Shown here: positions 51,399 to 60,762 of the stretch, in pieces
How the letters are laid out: each line of letters opens with the position of its first letter
How positions within the stretch are numbered: the first letter of the stretch is position 1
Origin: Oligoflexia bacterium
Lineage (GTDB): Bacteria > Bdellovibrionota > UBA1018
DNA: 64,000 nucleotides
Assembly: GCA_031292385.1 (NCBI GenBank)
Contig: JARLHE010000060.1
Location: 62,001-126,000 of the forward strand
Direction: 5' to 3'
Position numbers and translations under genes: made by a program
The notes under the pieces: model-generated
Seen by the model: only the letters and a program-made list of their open reading frames with translations
Told to the model about the DNA's origin: nothing
Databases searched by the model: none

Positions 51399-51824
51399 CT
51401 ACTCCCGAACGTGCTTGGCTCGCACGACGGTTTTGATGTTTCCGCGCACGCTGAAATCGCCCACCACTTCCATTTCCCAAGGGTCGAGCAATTTGACCAG
51501 GTCGTCGAGCACGACGTTGGCGACGTCTTCGTGAAAGATGCCGCGATCCCGAAATTGATTGATGTAAAGTTTCAGGCTCTTCAATTCGACGCACCAGTCT
51601 TTCGGCGTGTATTTGATGAACAGGGTGGCAAAATCCGGAAAACCTGACGCCGGGCAAACGCAGGTGAACTCGGGACAGGTGAATTCGACCTGGTAGCGGC
51701 GCACAGTCGTCCGGTTCGCGAAGCGCATGAGTTTGGCTTCCCGGATCATGCGAGCGCCATCGGGGCGTAGAGTCGAAAGAGTTATGTTGTTTTTCTTTGC
51801 CGAGGTCTTCTTTTTGCCGCTCAT
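51399..51824 (-). CDS. queF: NADPH-dependent 7-cyano-7-deazaguanine reductase QueF
   Basis: 141 residues from ATG 51824, the short unimodular type. FTCPEFTCVCPASGFPDFAT holds the catalytic Cys and Asp; VELKSLKLYINQFRDRGIFH is the NADPH/substrate element. It reduces preQ0 to preQ1 in queuosine synthesis. A longer frame to 52175 is shadow. Followed, in opposite order, by the PEBP-type gene on the same strand 38 bases upstream. Confidence 0.93.
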   Translation of the reverse strand: MSGKKKTSAKKNNITLSTLRPDGARMIREAKLMRFANRTTVRRYQVEFTCPEFTCVCPASGFPDFATLFIKYTPKDWCVELKSLKLYINQFRDRGIFHEDVANVVLDDLVKLLDPWEMEVVGDFSVRGNIKTVVRAKHVRE

Positions 51825-51862
51825 GGGAAGCGACGTATCATAAAAGCCCAGTCGACGAAAGC

Positions 51863-52342
51863 CTAGCCTGCGCGAGAGATCTGTCTTTGGTAAAGCCCCA
51901 TGACCTCGCTCGTGGCGATAATAAACGGTTCGATATGCGCCAAAAGCTCGTTGCGAGTCGGTCGCTTCTCGAGATGCGGAAGTTCCCGCAGGGCGTAGAG
52001 TTTGAAGATGTAGCGGTGAGCGCCGTGATTCGGCGGCGGACAGGGGCCGAAATAACCCAACTTCCCGGCGGAGTTCACGCCCTGCCGGATTCCGTTCGGC
52101 AAGGACTCCTGCGGCGGCACGCCAGCGGGCAAATGCCGGACGTCGGGAGGGATGTTGTAAACTACCCAATGGCAAAACGGAGGGTTGCGGGGAGCGTCGG
52201 GGTCATCCACGATGAGCGCGAAACCTCGAGTCCCTTCCGGTGGCTCGTCCCAGCGCAGTTCTGGAGAGGAATTATCGATGTCGCACGTGTAGCGGGCATC
52301 CATAAAACCCCGGTTGTCGATGGAATCGGTTTCGAGCTTCAT
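51863..52342 (-). CDS. YbhB/YbcL family PEBP-like protein
   Basis: 159 residues from ATG 52342. Phosphatidylethanolamine-binding-protein fold markers: NSSPELRWDEPPEGTRGFAL, DDPDAPRNPPFCHWVVYNIP and GYFGPCPPPNHGAHRYIF (the conserved CxPPxGxHRY). No signal peptide, so cytosolic. Role of bacterial PEBP proteins is not settled. Located immediately upstream of queF. Confidence 0.9.
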   Translation of the reverse strand: MKLETDSIDNRGFMDARYTCDIDNSSPELRWDEPPEGTRGFALIVDDPDAPRNPPFCHWVVYNIPPDVRHLPAGVPPQESLPNGIRQGVNSAGKLGYFGPCPPPNHGAHRYIFKLYALRELPHLEKRPTRNELLAHIEPFIIATSEVMGLYQRQISRAG

Positions 52343-52405
52343 GAATTGAAACCGATGCAAAATATGGAGCCGCGTTATCCGCATTCTGCCCGTGCTGACG
52401 GGCCT

Positions 52406-53317
52406 CTAGTTTGCTTCGGGCTCGGCGCCGGCATTCGCGCCCGCGTCATCGTCGCTATCGTCGTCGTCGTTGTCATGTTCTCGCGTATTGCGAAGCTGCA
52501 CGTCGAGAGGCCGGTTGAGCATGATTCGGCTTCTGCCCGGGATTTCGCGGCATTCATGGTCTTTCAGCATTCGAAGTGTGGTGGCAAGCACCGGCAGATT
52601 TCTCTCGAGCAACACGTCGTGGATATGGCTTTGGCTTCCGCCCTCATGTTGAAGCGCGGGCTCGGCGATCAGGACGCTTTTTAACAGGCCGTGCCTTCGG
52701 TCGACGATTTCGCGCTGAAAGATGACTAGAACATCGTGATTCTTGCGCGTAAGGCAGCGGCCATAGAAAGCCCGCGATTCATAGACGAGGGACCGGTTTC
52801 GGGCGAAGATTCGTCCAGGGTAAATATAGCCGTTGGGTTTGCCCCCAGAGGGCGGAATCAGAAAAAGCCCGGGATCGGCCTGGCAGTTCTTGCAGGTTTT
52901 TCCCGTCAGCAAAAGAAAAGGCTGGCCGCCGTTGGGTAAGGGGCGCAGCGATCCGAGGAGCTTGGCTTCGTCGAGATGAGTTTGAAGTGGTGCTGGAGCG
53001 GGCGCGCCGCCGGAGCTTTGAAAATAGAGGACCCCATTCTGTAGGCGATCGATATTGAAGTCCGCCGACGATACCGGGCTTGGTAACGGTCTGGGCGTGG
53101 GTTTTGGTAGCGGGCTCGGCGTTGGGCTCGGCGTGGGGCTTGGAGAAGGGCTTGGCACAGGTGTCGGCGCTGGGCTTGGAATAGGGCTCGATGCGTAGCT
53201 CGGTGCGGCACTGGGTGAGGGACTTGGGATCGCTTGAGCCCAGGAAGAAGCGGTTGCCCCAAAAAAGCTCAAAGATAAGCCGATCGTCAGTGCCGAAATC
53301 GAAGAAGATGCCTTCAT
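52406..53317 (-). CDS. secreted protein with Pro/Ser linker and acidic tail
   Basis: 303 residues. Signal peptide (SALTIGLSLSFFGATASSWA), then a 55-residue Pro-Ser-rich tract (about 30-85), a globular part with CKNC and several conserved-looking patches (LLLTGKTCKNCQADPGLFLI, DVLVIFQREIVDRRHGL, KSVLIAEPALQHEGG), and an Asp-rich end (EHDNDDDDSDDD). The Pro-Ser tract is a wall-spanning or flexible spacer. Function unknown; the CKNC could bind a metal. Confidence 0.5.
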   Translation of the reverse strand: MKASSSISALTIGLSLSFFGATASSWAQAIPSPSPSAAPSYASSPIPSPAPTPVPSPSPSPTPSPTPSPLPKPTPRPLPSPVSSADFNIDRLQNGVLYFQSSGGAPAPAPLQTHLDEAKLLGSLRPLPNGGQPFLLLTGKTCKNCQADPGLFLIPPSGGKPNGYIYPGRIFARNRSLVYESRAFYGRCLTRKNHDVLVIFQREIVDRRHGLLKSVLIAEPALQHEGGSQSHIHDVLLERNLPVLATTLRMLKDHECREIPGRSRIMLNRPLDVQLRNTREHDNDDDDSDDDAGANAGAEPEAN

Positions 53318-53396
53318 ATGACCCTAGTGTAATGGAGTTTTACGATATTGCGCATAGTTTAGGCTATGCTATAGATTACGACTCAAGGAGTCCGAT

Positions 53397-53981
53397 ATGA
53401 ACACCCACGCCAATCCTTCTGCTAGCCCTGTTTATGTATCTCTTGAGTTTACTCCGAACCCGAACACTCTCAAGTATTCGGTGAACCGGGAGCTCTTGGC
53501 GCGTGGAGCGGTCAATATCGTCAAAAAGGCGGACGCCGAATCGCTTTCGCCGTTGGCGGTGAAGCTCTTCGCGATTCCCGGCATCGCGGCCGTCATGATC
53601 GGCAAAGACTTCGTGACGGTCACCAAGACCGAAGAAGGTGATTGGGACTTGGTTCACAAGGAATGCTCCAAGACCATTGAGCAGCATCTGTCTTCAGGCG
53701 AGCCGGTGCTCAACCAAGCGAGCCTGAATCAAGACGCTCACAAGGGCGGCAGCTCGGATATCGAAAAGAAGATCCGCGAAATCCTGGATAACGAGATCCG
53801 TCCAGCCGTGGCGATGGACGGCGGCGATATCACTTTCGAGAAATACGAAGCCGGAATCGTCTATCTTTATATGCAGGGATCTTGTGCCGGCTGCCCAAGC
53901 TCCACGGCCACTTTAAAGATGGGCATTGAAACCCGTCTGCGCGACGCGATTCCGGAAGTGCTCGAAGTCGTCGCGGTCTAA
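53397..53981 (+). CDS. Nfu-type Fe-S cluster scaffold/carrier
   Basis: 194 residues. N-terminal NFU_N domain (SLEFTPNPNTLKYSVNRELL, PLAVKLFAIPGIAAVMIGKD) and C-terminal NifU-like domain with GSCAGCPSSTATLKMGIE, whose CxxC binds a 4Fe-4S cluster. Same architecture as eukaryotic Nfu1. It delivers clusters to target proteins. Monocistronic, with AT-rich DNA ahead. Confidence 0.93.
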   Translation: MNTHANPSASPVYVSLEFTPNPNTLKYSVNRELLARGAVNIVKKADAESLSPLAVKLFAIPGIAAVMIGKDFVTVTKTEEGDWDLVHKECSKTIEQHLSSGEPVLNQASLNQDAHKGGSSDIEKKIREILDNEIRPAVAMDGGDITFEKYEAGIVYLYMQGSCAGCPSSTATLKMGIETRLRDAIPEVLEVVAV

Positions 53982-54117
53982 TTGGCAGTCGTCTAATTCA
54001 TTGACACCCTCTTCTTTCCCAACCCTCTTTTAAGCGGGGCACAGGCTGGTTTGCGCCCTGTGTCACCGTGGGCACACCCATTGCACAAGGGCCAGCCTGA
54101 AAGAGGTTTGGTGTTTT

Positions 54118-54573
54118 ATGAAAAAGAGCAAAACGAATGCAGCGGGCACGGCAACTCTGTTTCTGATGACGACTTTGGGCGTTGTTGGGTGCGGAAGCGG
54201 CAATTCCAGTACTCCGACGGTCCCTACGGCTGGAACCGCGGCTACCGGTGGTTGTTTACAATCCCCGCAATATCCGAATCAGTGTTTGACGGCTTGCGCG
54301 TCGACCTCCTGCCAGGGCTATTCCGGCGTGGGCAGCACTTATAATAATTATGCCGGTTATACTGAGGAATGCGTGACAGTTCCGAACAGTGGCTATTGCC
54401 AGCTCATGGAGGTCACGACGACCACCACCGCCGGAGTCGGCGTTACCGGCGTCAATGGGCAGTGCGGCAGTGGGTATATCTACTCAAGCCGTTATCAGAG
54501 TTGCTTGCAAGAGTGCGGCAACGGTCAGGGCGGCTACGTCAATGGCCAATGCGTTTACTACACGTACCTTTGA
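54118..54573 (+). CDS. Cys-rich lipoprotein, unknown
   Basis: 151 residues. Signal with lipobox (TLFLMTTLGVVGC), Ser/Thr linker, then about ten cysteines in the mature part (GGCLQSPQYPNQCLTACAST, SCQGY, EECVTVPNSGYCQLMEV, CGSGYIYSSRYQSCLQECG). Cys spacing suggests disulfide-stabilised surface repeats. The neighbouring gene is a relative. No family recognised. Confidence 0.55.
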   Translation: MKKSKTNAAGTATLFLMTTLGVVGCGSGNSSTPTVPTAGTAATGGCLQSPQYPNQCLTACASTSCQGYSGVGSTYNNYAGYTEECVTVPNSGYCQLMEVTTTTTAGVGVTGVNGQCGSGYIYSSRYQSCLQECGNGQGGYVNGQCVYYTYL

Positions 54574-54599
54574 GACGCGGTGTTGAAGGTGGAGGCTTT

Positions 54600-55046
54600 A
54601 TGAAGAAAACCAACGTCCATGCAATCGTGACCGCGTCCACGTTGTTGGCGAGCGCCTTAGGGGTTGTCGGCTGCGGTAGCGGCAACTCAAGCTCTTCGGC
54701 GGTGACGCTTGCGACGCCGGTTGCGAGCGTGGCATCGTCCTCGACCTGTAATTTGACTCAAGCGTATCCCGGCCAATGTTTATCGACTTGTAGCCCCTCG
54801 GCGGGAGCAGGCGGGAATGGCATTGTCGGCAACGGTTATGTTTTGGAATATGTCACGGCTCCGAACACGAGTTACTGCGAGCAGATGCAAGTGGTTCAAG
54901 TGTCGGTCGGTTCCACGATCGCCATTAATGAGTATCCCTATACGGTCTGCGCGATCAGCGGAAATTCAATTTCCGTCTACAATACGGGAAGCTCGGGCTC
55001 TTGTGTTCCGATCCCGGCCCAGTATCTCTCCAGTATTGTTCCTTAA
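54600..55046 (+). CDS. Cys-rich lipoprotein, unknown (tandem relative)
   Basis: 148 residues from ATG 54600, preceded by GGTGGAGG. Signal LLASALGVVGC, Gly/Ser/Thr linker and a Cys-containing part (NLTQAYPGQCLSTCSPS, YCEQMQVVQVSVG, YTVCAISGNSISVY). The GVVGCGSGNSS start, CLxxC pair and SGYCQLMEV/TSYCEQMQV segments are shared with the upstream gene, so they arose by tandem duplication. Probably outer-membrane lipoproteins. Confidence 0.55.
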   Translation: MKKTNVHAIVTASTLLASALGVVGCGSGNSSSSAVTLATPVASVASSSTCNLTQAYPGQCLSTCSPSAGAGGNGIVGNGYVLEYVTAPNTSYCEQMQVVQVSVGSTIAINEYPYTVCAISGNSISVYNTGSSGSCVPIPAQYLSSIVP

Positions 55047-55185
55047 AAAGGGCCCTCTTGTGATATTGCGCGTCACGCACGGAGTGCCAGAAGTGCGTGC
55101 GGCCTGATGACTTCTATTGCGCCTTGTTGATAGCGGTGTATAAGGATTTAGTTTCGAATACATCAGCATTATGTCAGGAGGCAAA

Positions 55186-56385
55186 ATGGCAACAGGTACT
55201 CAAGGTACTCACGAAGTGGTGATCGTCTCGATCGCGCGGACCCCGGTTGGAAGCTTTCAAGGGGCGCTCGCAGGAATTTCCGCTCCGAAGTTGGGCACGA
55301 TTGCGATTCAAGGCGCGCTGAGCCGCGCCGGCATCAAGCCGAATCAAGTCTCCGAAGTCATCATGGGCAATGTGCTCACCGCGGGCGAAGGACAAGCTCC
55401 TGCGCGCCAAGCGGCCATCGGCGCCGGCATTCCCACCTCGGTTCCGGCTCTCACGATCAATAAAGTTTGCGGCAGCGGCATGAAGGCCGTGATGCTGGGC
55501 GCTCAATCCATCATGCTGGGCGATAGCGAAGTCGTCGTCGCCGGCGGCATGGAAAACATGAGCCAATCGCCTTATCTGGTTCCGAATGCCCGCGCCGGTT
55601 TCCGCATGGGCAATCAGCAGTTCGTCGATTCGATGATTAACGACGGGCTTTGGGATCCTTACAACAACCAGCATATGGGAAATTGCGGCGAGCTCTGCGC
55701 CAAGGAGCGGAACTTCACGCGCCAAGCCCAAGATGCCTTCTCGATCGAAAGTTTTCGCCGCGCGCAAGAGGCTCAGAAATCCGGCAAACTGGCGGATGAG
55801 ATCGTTCCTGTCGAAATCCAGGGCAGAAAAGGGGACGTTACCTTGTTCTCGGCCGATGAAGGGCCGGCCAAGGTTCAGTTCGATAAGATCCCGACGCTGA
55901 AACCCGCTTTCGATAAGCAGGGTACGATCACGGCCGCGAACGCATCGACTTTGAACGACGGCGCCGCGGCTCTGGTTTTGATGAGCGCGGACAAGGCTCG
56001 CGAGCTCGGCCTCAAGCCTTTGGCTAAGCTCGTCTCTTACGGCAGCAATGCTCAAGACCCGGCTTGGTTCACGACGGCTCCGGCCGAAGCCATGCGCCGG
56101 GCGATGAAAAAAGCCGGCTGGGAGTCGAAAGACGTCGATCTTTGGGAAGTGAACGAAGCGTTCGCGGTGGTCGCGATGGCGGCTGAGCAGGATCTGGGGA
56201 TCCCACATGAGCGCTTGAACGTCCGCGGCGGCGGGATTTCGATCGGGCATCCCATCGGGGCGAGTGGCGCGCGCATTATCGTGACGCTGATTTCGGCTCT
56301 CAAAGAAAAGAACATGAAGCGCGGCGTGGCCGGTATCTGCATCGGCGGCGGTGAAGCCACCGCGGTTTGCGTGGAGTGCCTATGA
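55186..56385 (+). CDS. acetyl-CoA C-acetyltransferase (thiolase)
   Basis: 399 residues from ATG 55186. An in-frame ATG at 55171 lies just ahead of AGGAGG, which is the ribosome site of the later one. Catalytic nucleophile in [41 protein letters not shown] and the second Cys in [10 protein letters not shown] are present. Condenses two acetyl-CoA to acetoacetyl-CoA, or the reverse. First gene of a unit with scoA-scoB (ATGA overlap). Confidence 0.94.
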   Translation: MATGTQGTHEVVIVSIARTPVGSFQGALAGISAPKLGTIAIQGALSRAGIKPNQVSEVIMGNVLTAGEGQAPARQAAIGAGIPTSVPALTINKVCGSGMKAVMLGAQSIMLGDSEVVVAGGMENMSQSPYLVPNARAGFRMGNQQFVDSMINDGLWDPYNNQHMGNCGELCAKERNFTRQAQDAFSIESFRRAQEAQKSGKLADEIVPVEIQGRKGDVTLFSADEGPAKVQFDKIPTLKPAFDKQGTITAANASTLNDGAAALVLMSADKARELGLKPLAKLVSYGSNAQDPAWFTTAPAEAMRRAMKKAGWESKDVDLWEVNEAFAVVAMAAEQDLGIPHERLNVRGGGISIGHPIGASGARIIVTLISALKEKNMKRGVAGICIGGGEATAVCVECL

Positions 56386-57083
56386 GCATGAATAAAGTCG
56401 TCGCGGACGCCCGCGAAGCCGTACGCGATGTTCCGAACGGAGCCGTCCTCGCTTTGGGCGGGTTCGGGCTTTGCGGAATCCCAGAGAACACGATCGCCGC
56501 GCTCGTTGAGCGTGGCGTGAAGAATCTGACCTGCATTTCGAATAACGCCGGGGTCGATGGTTTCGGCATCGGGCTCATGCTCGAAAAGCGCCAGGTCAAA
56601 AAGATGATCTCGAGCTACGTGGGCGAAAATAAATTGTTCGAGCAGCTTCTTCTTTCCGGAGAGCTGGAAGTAGAGCTCACGCCTCAAGGGACGCTTGCCG
56701 AAAAGCTTCGTGCGGGCGGAGCGGGAATTCCCGCGTTTTTCACTCCGACGGGTGTCGGCACGTTGATCGCGGAAGGCAAGGAAGTGCGCGAGTTCGACGG
56801 ACGCAAGTATGTTCTTGAGAAGTCCCTGCGCGCCGATTACGGCATCGTCAAAGCCTGGAAGGGCGATGCGATGGGCAATCTCGTCTATCGTCACACGGCC
56901 GCGAATTTTAACCCGATGTGCGCGACCGCGGGCAAAATCACGATCGCCGAGGTCGAGGAATTGGTTCCGGTCGGCTCGCTCGACCCGGACCACATCCATA
57001 CGCCGGGCATTTATGTGCAGCGAATTTTCGTCGGCAAGAACTATCAAAAGCGCATCGAGCGCCGCACGGTTCGTCCCTCGTAA
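56382..57083 (+). CDS. scoA: 3-oxoacid CoA-transferase subunit A
   Basis: 233 residues from ATG 56382, overlapping the thiolase stop by 4 bases. [20 protein letters not shown] is the CoA-transferase subunit A front. [31 protein letters not shown] and [17 protein letters not shown] follow. Paired with subunit B downstream, it moves CoA between succinyl-CoA and acetoacetate. Confidence 0.93.
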   Translation: MSMNKVVADAREAVRDVPNGAVLALGGFGLCGIPENTIAALVERGVKNLTCISNNAGVDGFGIGLMLEKRQVKKMISSYVGENKLFEQLLLSGELEVELTPQGTLAEKLRAGGAGIPAFFTPTGVGTLIAEGKEVREFDGRKYVLEKSLRADYGIVKAWKGDAMGNLVYRHTAANFNPMCATAGKITIAEVEELVPVGSLDPDHIHTPGIYVQRIFVGKNYQKRIERRTVRPS

Positions 57084-57098
57084 AAAGGAATCTTAATC

Positions 57099-57761
57099 AT
57101 GGCACTCACCCGAGAACAGATTGCTCAGCGTATCGCTCAAGAGCTTCGTGACGGCTACTACGTCAATTTGGGGATCGGCATTCCGACCCTGGTCGCCAAT
57201 TACATTCCGCCCAAAATGACCGTGATCTTGCAAAGCGAGAACGGGATTTTGGGAATGGGCCCGTTTCCGACCGAAGCCGCAGTAGATTCCGACATGATCA
57301 ATGCCGGCAAGGAAACCGTTACCGTCATTCCAGGCGCGGCTATTTTTTCGAGCGCCGATTCCTTCGCGATGATTCGCGGCGGCAACATCGATCTGACGGT
57401 TTTGGGCGCGATGGAAGTCGACGAAACCGGAAGCATCGCCAACTGGATGATCCCCGGAAAAATGGTGAAGGGGATGGGCGGTGCGATGGATCTCGTGGCC
57501 GGCGCCGCGAATGTGATCGTCGCCATGCAACACGTCTCAAAGGACGGGGCGAGCAAGATTCTTCCGAAGTGCACCTTGCCGCTCACCGGCGTAGGCGTGG
57601 TCAAAAAGATCGTCTCCGAGCTTGCCGTGATCGACGTGACCCCGAAGGGGCTCGTTCTTCGCGAGCGCGCGCCGGGTGTTTCGGTCGAAGAGATCCGCAA
57701 AGCTACCGCGGCGAAGATGGAAATTCCGGCGGATGTGCCGGAAATGAAGTTCAGTCAGTAA
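57099..57761 (+). CDS. scoB: 3-oxoacid CoA-transferase subunit B
   Basis: 220 residues. [13 protein letters not shown] start, the catalytic Glu in [12 protein letters not shown], and [20 protein letters not shown] and [15 protein letters not shown]. Carries the active-site glutamate that forms the CoA thioester. 15 bases after scoA. With the thiolase it allows acetoacetate use or ketone-body-type cycling. Overlaps the convergent HAD gene by 7 bases. Confidence 0.94.
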   Translation: MALTREQIAQRIAQELRDGYYVNLGIGIPTLVANYIPPKMTVILQSENGILGMGPFPTEAAVDSDMINAGKETVTVIPGAAIFSSADSFAMIRGGNIDLTVLGAMEVDETGSIANWMIPGKMVKGMGGAMDLVAGAANVIVAMQHVSKDGASKILPKCTLPLTGVGVVKKIVSELAVIDVTPKGLVLRERAPGVSVEEIRKATAAKMEIPADVPEMKFSQ

Positions 57762-58330
57762 GACGGAACTTTTACCCAGCTCATGTTGGCCGCGATCGCG
57801 GATTGAATGCCCAGCTGCGCGTCTTCAAATACGAGGCAGCGGTTGGGCGCGACACCCAATCGCTTGGCTGCGGTGAGGAACGGCTCAGGATGGGGCTTTC
57901 CTTTGGAGTAATCCTCGGCGCCCACGATCGCGCCAAAGCGATCTTCGATTCCTAAATAAGTGAGAGTTTTGATGACCGACGCGCGCGGGCTGCCCGAAAC
58001 CACGGCCATCGGAATGCGCCCAAATCCGTCATGAACATGCTCGATGACTTCAGCGACGGGTTGAACCTTGGGCAGGTATTCAAAGTAAAGCCGATCGCGT
58101 TCTTGATCGATTGCCTTAAAGGGCATTTTGAGCTGATGAATTTCGTTGAGACTGTGGATGATGGCCTCGGTCGGCCGCCCGGCCCATTCATAAAAAAGCG
58201 TTTCCGGGAACTCGCAATTCCAAGGTGCCAGCACTTCTTTCCATGCCTGGTAATGAATGGGCATGGAGTGAGCGAGCGTCCCGTCGCAATCGAAAAGATA
58301 GGCGTCGAAAGCGCCTTCGGGAAGTTTCAT
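57755..58330 (-). CDS. HAD-superfamily phosphatase (beta-phosphoglucomutase-like)
   Basis: 191 residues. Motif [11 protein letters not shown], motif [11 protein letters not shown], motif III region [10 protein letters not shown] and [15 protein letters not shown] helical cap is inserted after motif I, as in subclass I enzymes (phosphoglycolate phosphatase or beta-phosphoglucomutase types). Substrate undetermined. Convergent with scoB. Confidence 0.88.
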   Translation of the reverse strand: MKLPEGAFDAYLFDCDGTLAHSMPIHYQAWKEVLAPWNCEFPETLFYEWAGRPTEAIIHSLNEIHQLKMPFKAIDQERDRLYFEYLPKVQPVAEVIEHVHDGFGRIPMAVVSGSPRASVIKTLTYLGIEDRFGAIVGAEDYSKGKPHPEPFLTAAKRLGVAPNRCLVFEDAQLGIQSAIAANMSWVKVPSY

Positions 58331-58445
58331 TACTGCAGCATAACCTGTTTTCGATCATGGGTCGATCGCCATCGCGATAATTCCTTTGTAAATAAAAGTA
58401 TACATAAAATTACGATATGATATGTGGTGAGTGAGGGCGTTTCTC

Positions 58446-59279
58446 ATGAAAGACATCCATCGAAAAGCGATTCAAGCCGCGGCGAGATTCAAGCAGGCCG
58501 AAGCCGATTTGATTTCCGTTTTTCAGGAATTGGATGAATCGCGCGCGTTTGTCGACTTGGGTTATACGAGCCTGTTTTCGTATTCCGTTTCAGCGCTCGG
58601 ATTATCGGAGAGCGTTACGTCCAATCTCATTGCAGTCGCGCGAAAGGCTCGCGAGATGCCGGCCTTGCACGAGGCGATTCAAAACGGCGAGCTTTCGGTT
58701 TCGAAAGCCCGAAAGATTACCCCGGTTTTGGCGCTGGAGAACCAGCGAGAATGGGTGGCAAAAGCCCAAACAATGTCGTCCAGGAAACTCGAAGAAGAAG
58801 TAGCAAAGCTTTGCCCAAGAGCGTCGGTGGAAGAGCGTGTGAAACCTGTATGCGAAGATCGCTTAGAGCTCAGGGTCGGGATTTCAAAATCATTGGAAGC
58901 AAAGCTAAAGCGCGTCCAAGATCTCGAGTCACAAAGAATATCAAATGCGGCCAATTTGGAGCACGCTCTTGAAGCCATGGCTGATGTTTACTTGGAACGC
59001 AAAGATCCGGTGATCAAGGCTGAGAGGATACTGAATAAATCAGTCAAACATGTCACGGGACATGTCACGGCGAAGGCAATTCCGGCAACTATCAAACATC
59101 AAGTGCAACTCAGAGATGGAGGGCAATGCGCGCATCTGGATTCGCAGGGGGTGCGCTGTGGAAGTCGAAGATGGCTCGATGTACATCATATTCGGCATAG
59201 AGCCTATGGCGGTGATAACGGTTTGGAAAATCTAGTGACGTTATGTTCTGCCCATCATAGGATGCAGCACTCTCATTGA
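58446..59279 (+). CDS. HNH endonuclease with DUF222-like N-terminus
   Basis: 277 residues from ATG 58446 (GTG 58431 possible). N-terminal helical region (ALHEAIQNGELSVSKARKIT, VLALENQREWVAKAQ) typical of DUF222-like or lineage-abundant HNH proteins, and C-terminal HNH fold WLDVHHIRHRAYGGDNGLEN, LVTLCSAHHRMQH. Residues H-H-...-N-...-H of the nuclease site are present. Genomes of Bdellovibrio-like bacteria often hold many of these. AT-richer than neighbours, and preceded by an AT-rich promoter region with TATGAT. Confidence 0.85.
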   Translation: MKDIHRKAIQAAARFKQAEADLISVFQELDESRAFVDLGYTSLFSYSVSALGLSESVTSNLIAVARKAREMPALHEAIQNGELSVSKARKITPVLALENQREWVAKAQTMSSRKLEEEVAKLCPRASVEERVKPVCEDRLELRVGISKSLEAKLKRVQDLESQRISNAANLEHALEAMADVYLERKDPVIKAERILNKSVKHVTGHVTAKAIPATIKHQVQLRDGGQCAHLDSQGVRCGSRRWLDVHHIRHRAYGGDNGLENLVTLCSAHHRMQHSH

Positions 59280-59290
59280 ACCATCGGGGT

Positions 59291-59848
59291 TTAACCCCCG
59301 CGGATATCCTGAATCGTCGCGAGCGCGAAAAACTTCAGTCCCAGTTTCATGATCGCTTCGGCGCCGCCTTGCTGGCGGTCGACCACGGTCAGGGTGGCGA
59401 CGGGATTGTAGCCTGCTTCGCGCAAGCGCTCGATGGCTTTGATGCTCGAGCCTCCGGTAGTGACGACGTCTTCGATGACGATGAGGCGCGCGCCGGGCTT
59501 GAGGTTTTCCGTTCCTTCGATGTAGCGCGAGGTGCCGTGGCCTTTGGGTTCTTTGCGCACGATGAAGGCGGGCCAGATGATGCCGCGAGCGCGCGCGGCG
59601 AGCGATACGGCGGTCGCGATCGGGTCGGCGCCTAGGGTCAGGCCGCCCACGCCGTCGACTTCGATTTCCTCGCGCTTGAGCAAATCAACCGCGAGCTCGC
59701 CGATATGCCAAGCCCCGTCGGGATGAAGGGTCGTCGCTTTGAGGTCGATGTAGAACGAGCTTTTTTGGCCTGAAGCGAGGGTGAAATCGCCTTCGCGATA
59801 GCTGTGTTTGCGGATTAGCTCGATGAGCTGGTTTCGGAGCTGAGCCAT
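59291..59848 (-). CDS. pyrE: orotate phosphoribosyltransferase
   Basis: 185 residues. PRPP-binding IVIEDVVTTGGSSIKAIERL and substrate elements SGQKSSFYIDLKATTLHPDG. Makes orotidine 5'-phosphate in pyrimidine synthesis. The start overlaps the end of the lysophospholipase-like gene by 34 bases, so the two are co-transcribed and probably coupled. Confidence 0.95.
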   Translation of the reverse strand: MAQLRNQLIELIRKHSYREGDFTLASGQKSSFYIDLKATTLHPDGAWHIGELAVDLLKREEIEVDGVGGLTLGADPIATAVSLAARARGIIWPAFIVRKEPKGHGTSRYIEGTENLKPGARLIVIEDVVTTGGSSIKAIERLREAGYNPVATLTVVDRQQGGAEAIMKLGLKFFALATIQDIRGG

Positions 59849-60762
59849 TCTTTGAGGTCCTCGAAGGTCTGTTGTTTCCCGGTTTCGTTATAAGCCTCGT
59901 GAAAAAAGCCGGGATAGGTCTTGAGCTTGAGCGTGTCGTCTTTTTTCGCGGATTTCACGGCGTGGAAAAAACCGATCGCGGCTTCGGAGTTCACGATCTT
60001 ATCTCCGGTCGGAACCTGCATCAGGAGCGGCAGGCGGACGCGCTCGGCGAAGGCTTCGGCATGATGGCTGATTTTTTTCATCGAGGCGCTCATCTCCGTG
60101 TAGAGGCGAGGGGTGCAGAAATCGTGCACGAGCCGGTCTTTGCGATAGGCTTCGACGACCGCGGCGTCATGCGAGAGCATCGAGGCGTTCAGACCCGTTC
60201 TGATTTGCAAATTGCCCCATAAATTCGAGAGCGCGCCCGCCGCCGCTTTTTTGATCAGTGGCACTTCGACCGAAACCGCGAGAAGCGGTGACGAAAGAAT
60301 CGCCGAATACAGGGGGAGCTCCGGGTGATCCATCAGCAGATTCATCAGGATCAGCGAGCCCATGCTGTGACCGAGCACGTGGATTTCGTATTGGCTTCCC
60401 AGACGTTCGATTCCGACTCGGAGGTCTTCGGAGTAGTCGGTGAAACGATCCACATGACCCCGCAGACCTTCGGACCTGCCGTGCCCTCGATGATCGGGGC
60501 AGAAAAGGAGATCGACGGTGTCGGCGAGATAATGCGGGAAGTGAAGATAGCGCCCGCCGTGCTCTCCGATTCCGTGCGCGATCACCAGCGCGCGCAAGGG
60601 ACGGCTCGTGACTTTTTTCAGGTCGGGACGGGTATGGGTCGCCGAAAAGAGCTTCAGCTCCCCGTCATGGCTCGGATAAGTCGTGAACTCCGTGCTCCAG
60701 CCCGCGGGCAGGGGCGGAAAGCCCGCCGGCTGAACGATGCCTAAGGCCATCGGGTTAGGCAT
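59815..60762 (-). CDS. alpha/beta hydrolase (lysophospholipase / monoacylglycerol lipase-like)
   Basis: 315 residues from ATG 60762 (ATG 60750 is possible). RALVIAHGIGEHGGRYLHFP oxyanion region, DHRGHGRSEG, and nucleophile elbow LGHSMGSLILMN, all of the Hydrolase_4 lysophospholipase/MGLL group; late PTGDKIVNSEAA and FHEAYNE supply Asp and His. No signal peptide. Overlaps the GYF-PilZ gene by 8 bases and pyrE by 34 bases, an unusually compact run. Confidence 0.85.
   Translation of the reverse strand: MPNPMALGIVQPAGFPPLPAGWSTEFTTYPSHDGELKLFSATHTRPDLKKVTSRPLRALVIAHGIGEHGGRYLHFPHYLADTVDLLFCPDHRGHGRSEGLRGHVDRFTDYSEDLRVGIERLGSQYEIHVLGHSMGSLILMNLLMDHPELPLYSAILSSPLLAVSVEVPLIKKAAAGALSNLWGNLQIRTGLNASMLSHDAAVVEAYRKDRLVHDFCTPRLYTEMSASMKKISHHAEAFAERVRLPLLMQVPTGDKIVNSEAAIGFFHAVKSAKKDDTLKLKTYPGFFHEAYNETGKQQTFEDLKEWLSSETSSSS

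Noticed and set aside
51399..52175. 258-residue frame covering queF
   Set aside because: Codons above 51824 overlap the PEBP-type gene in another frame; QueF family length and the ATG at 51824 fit the short form.
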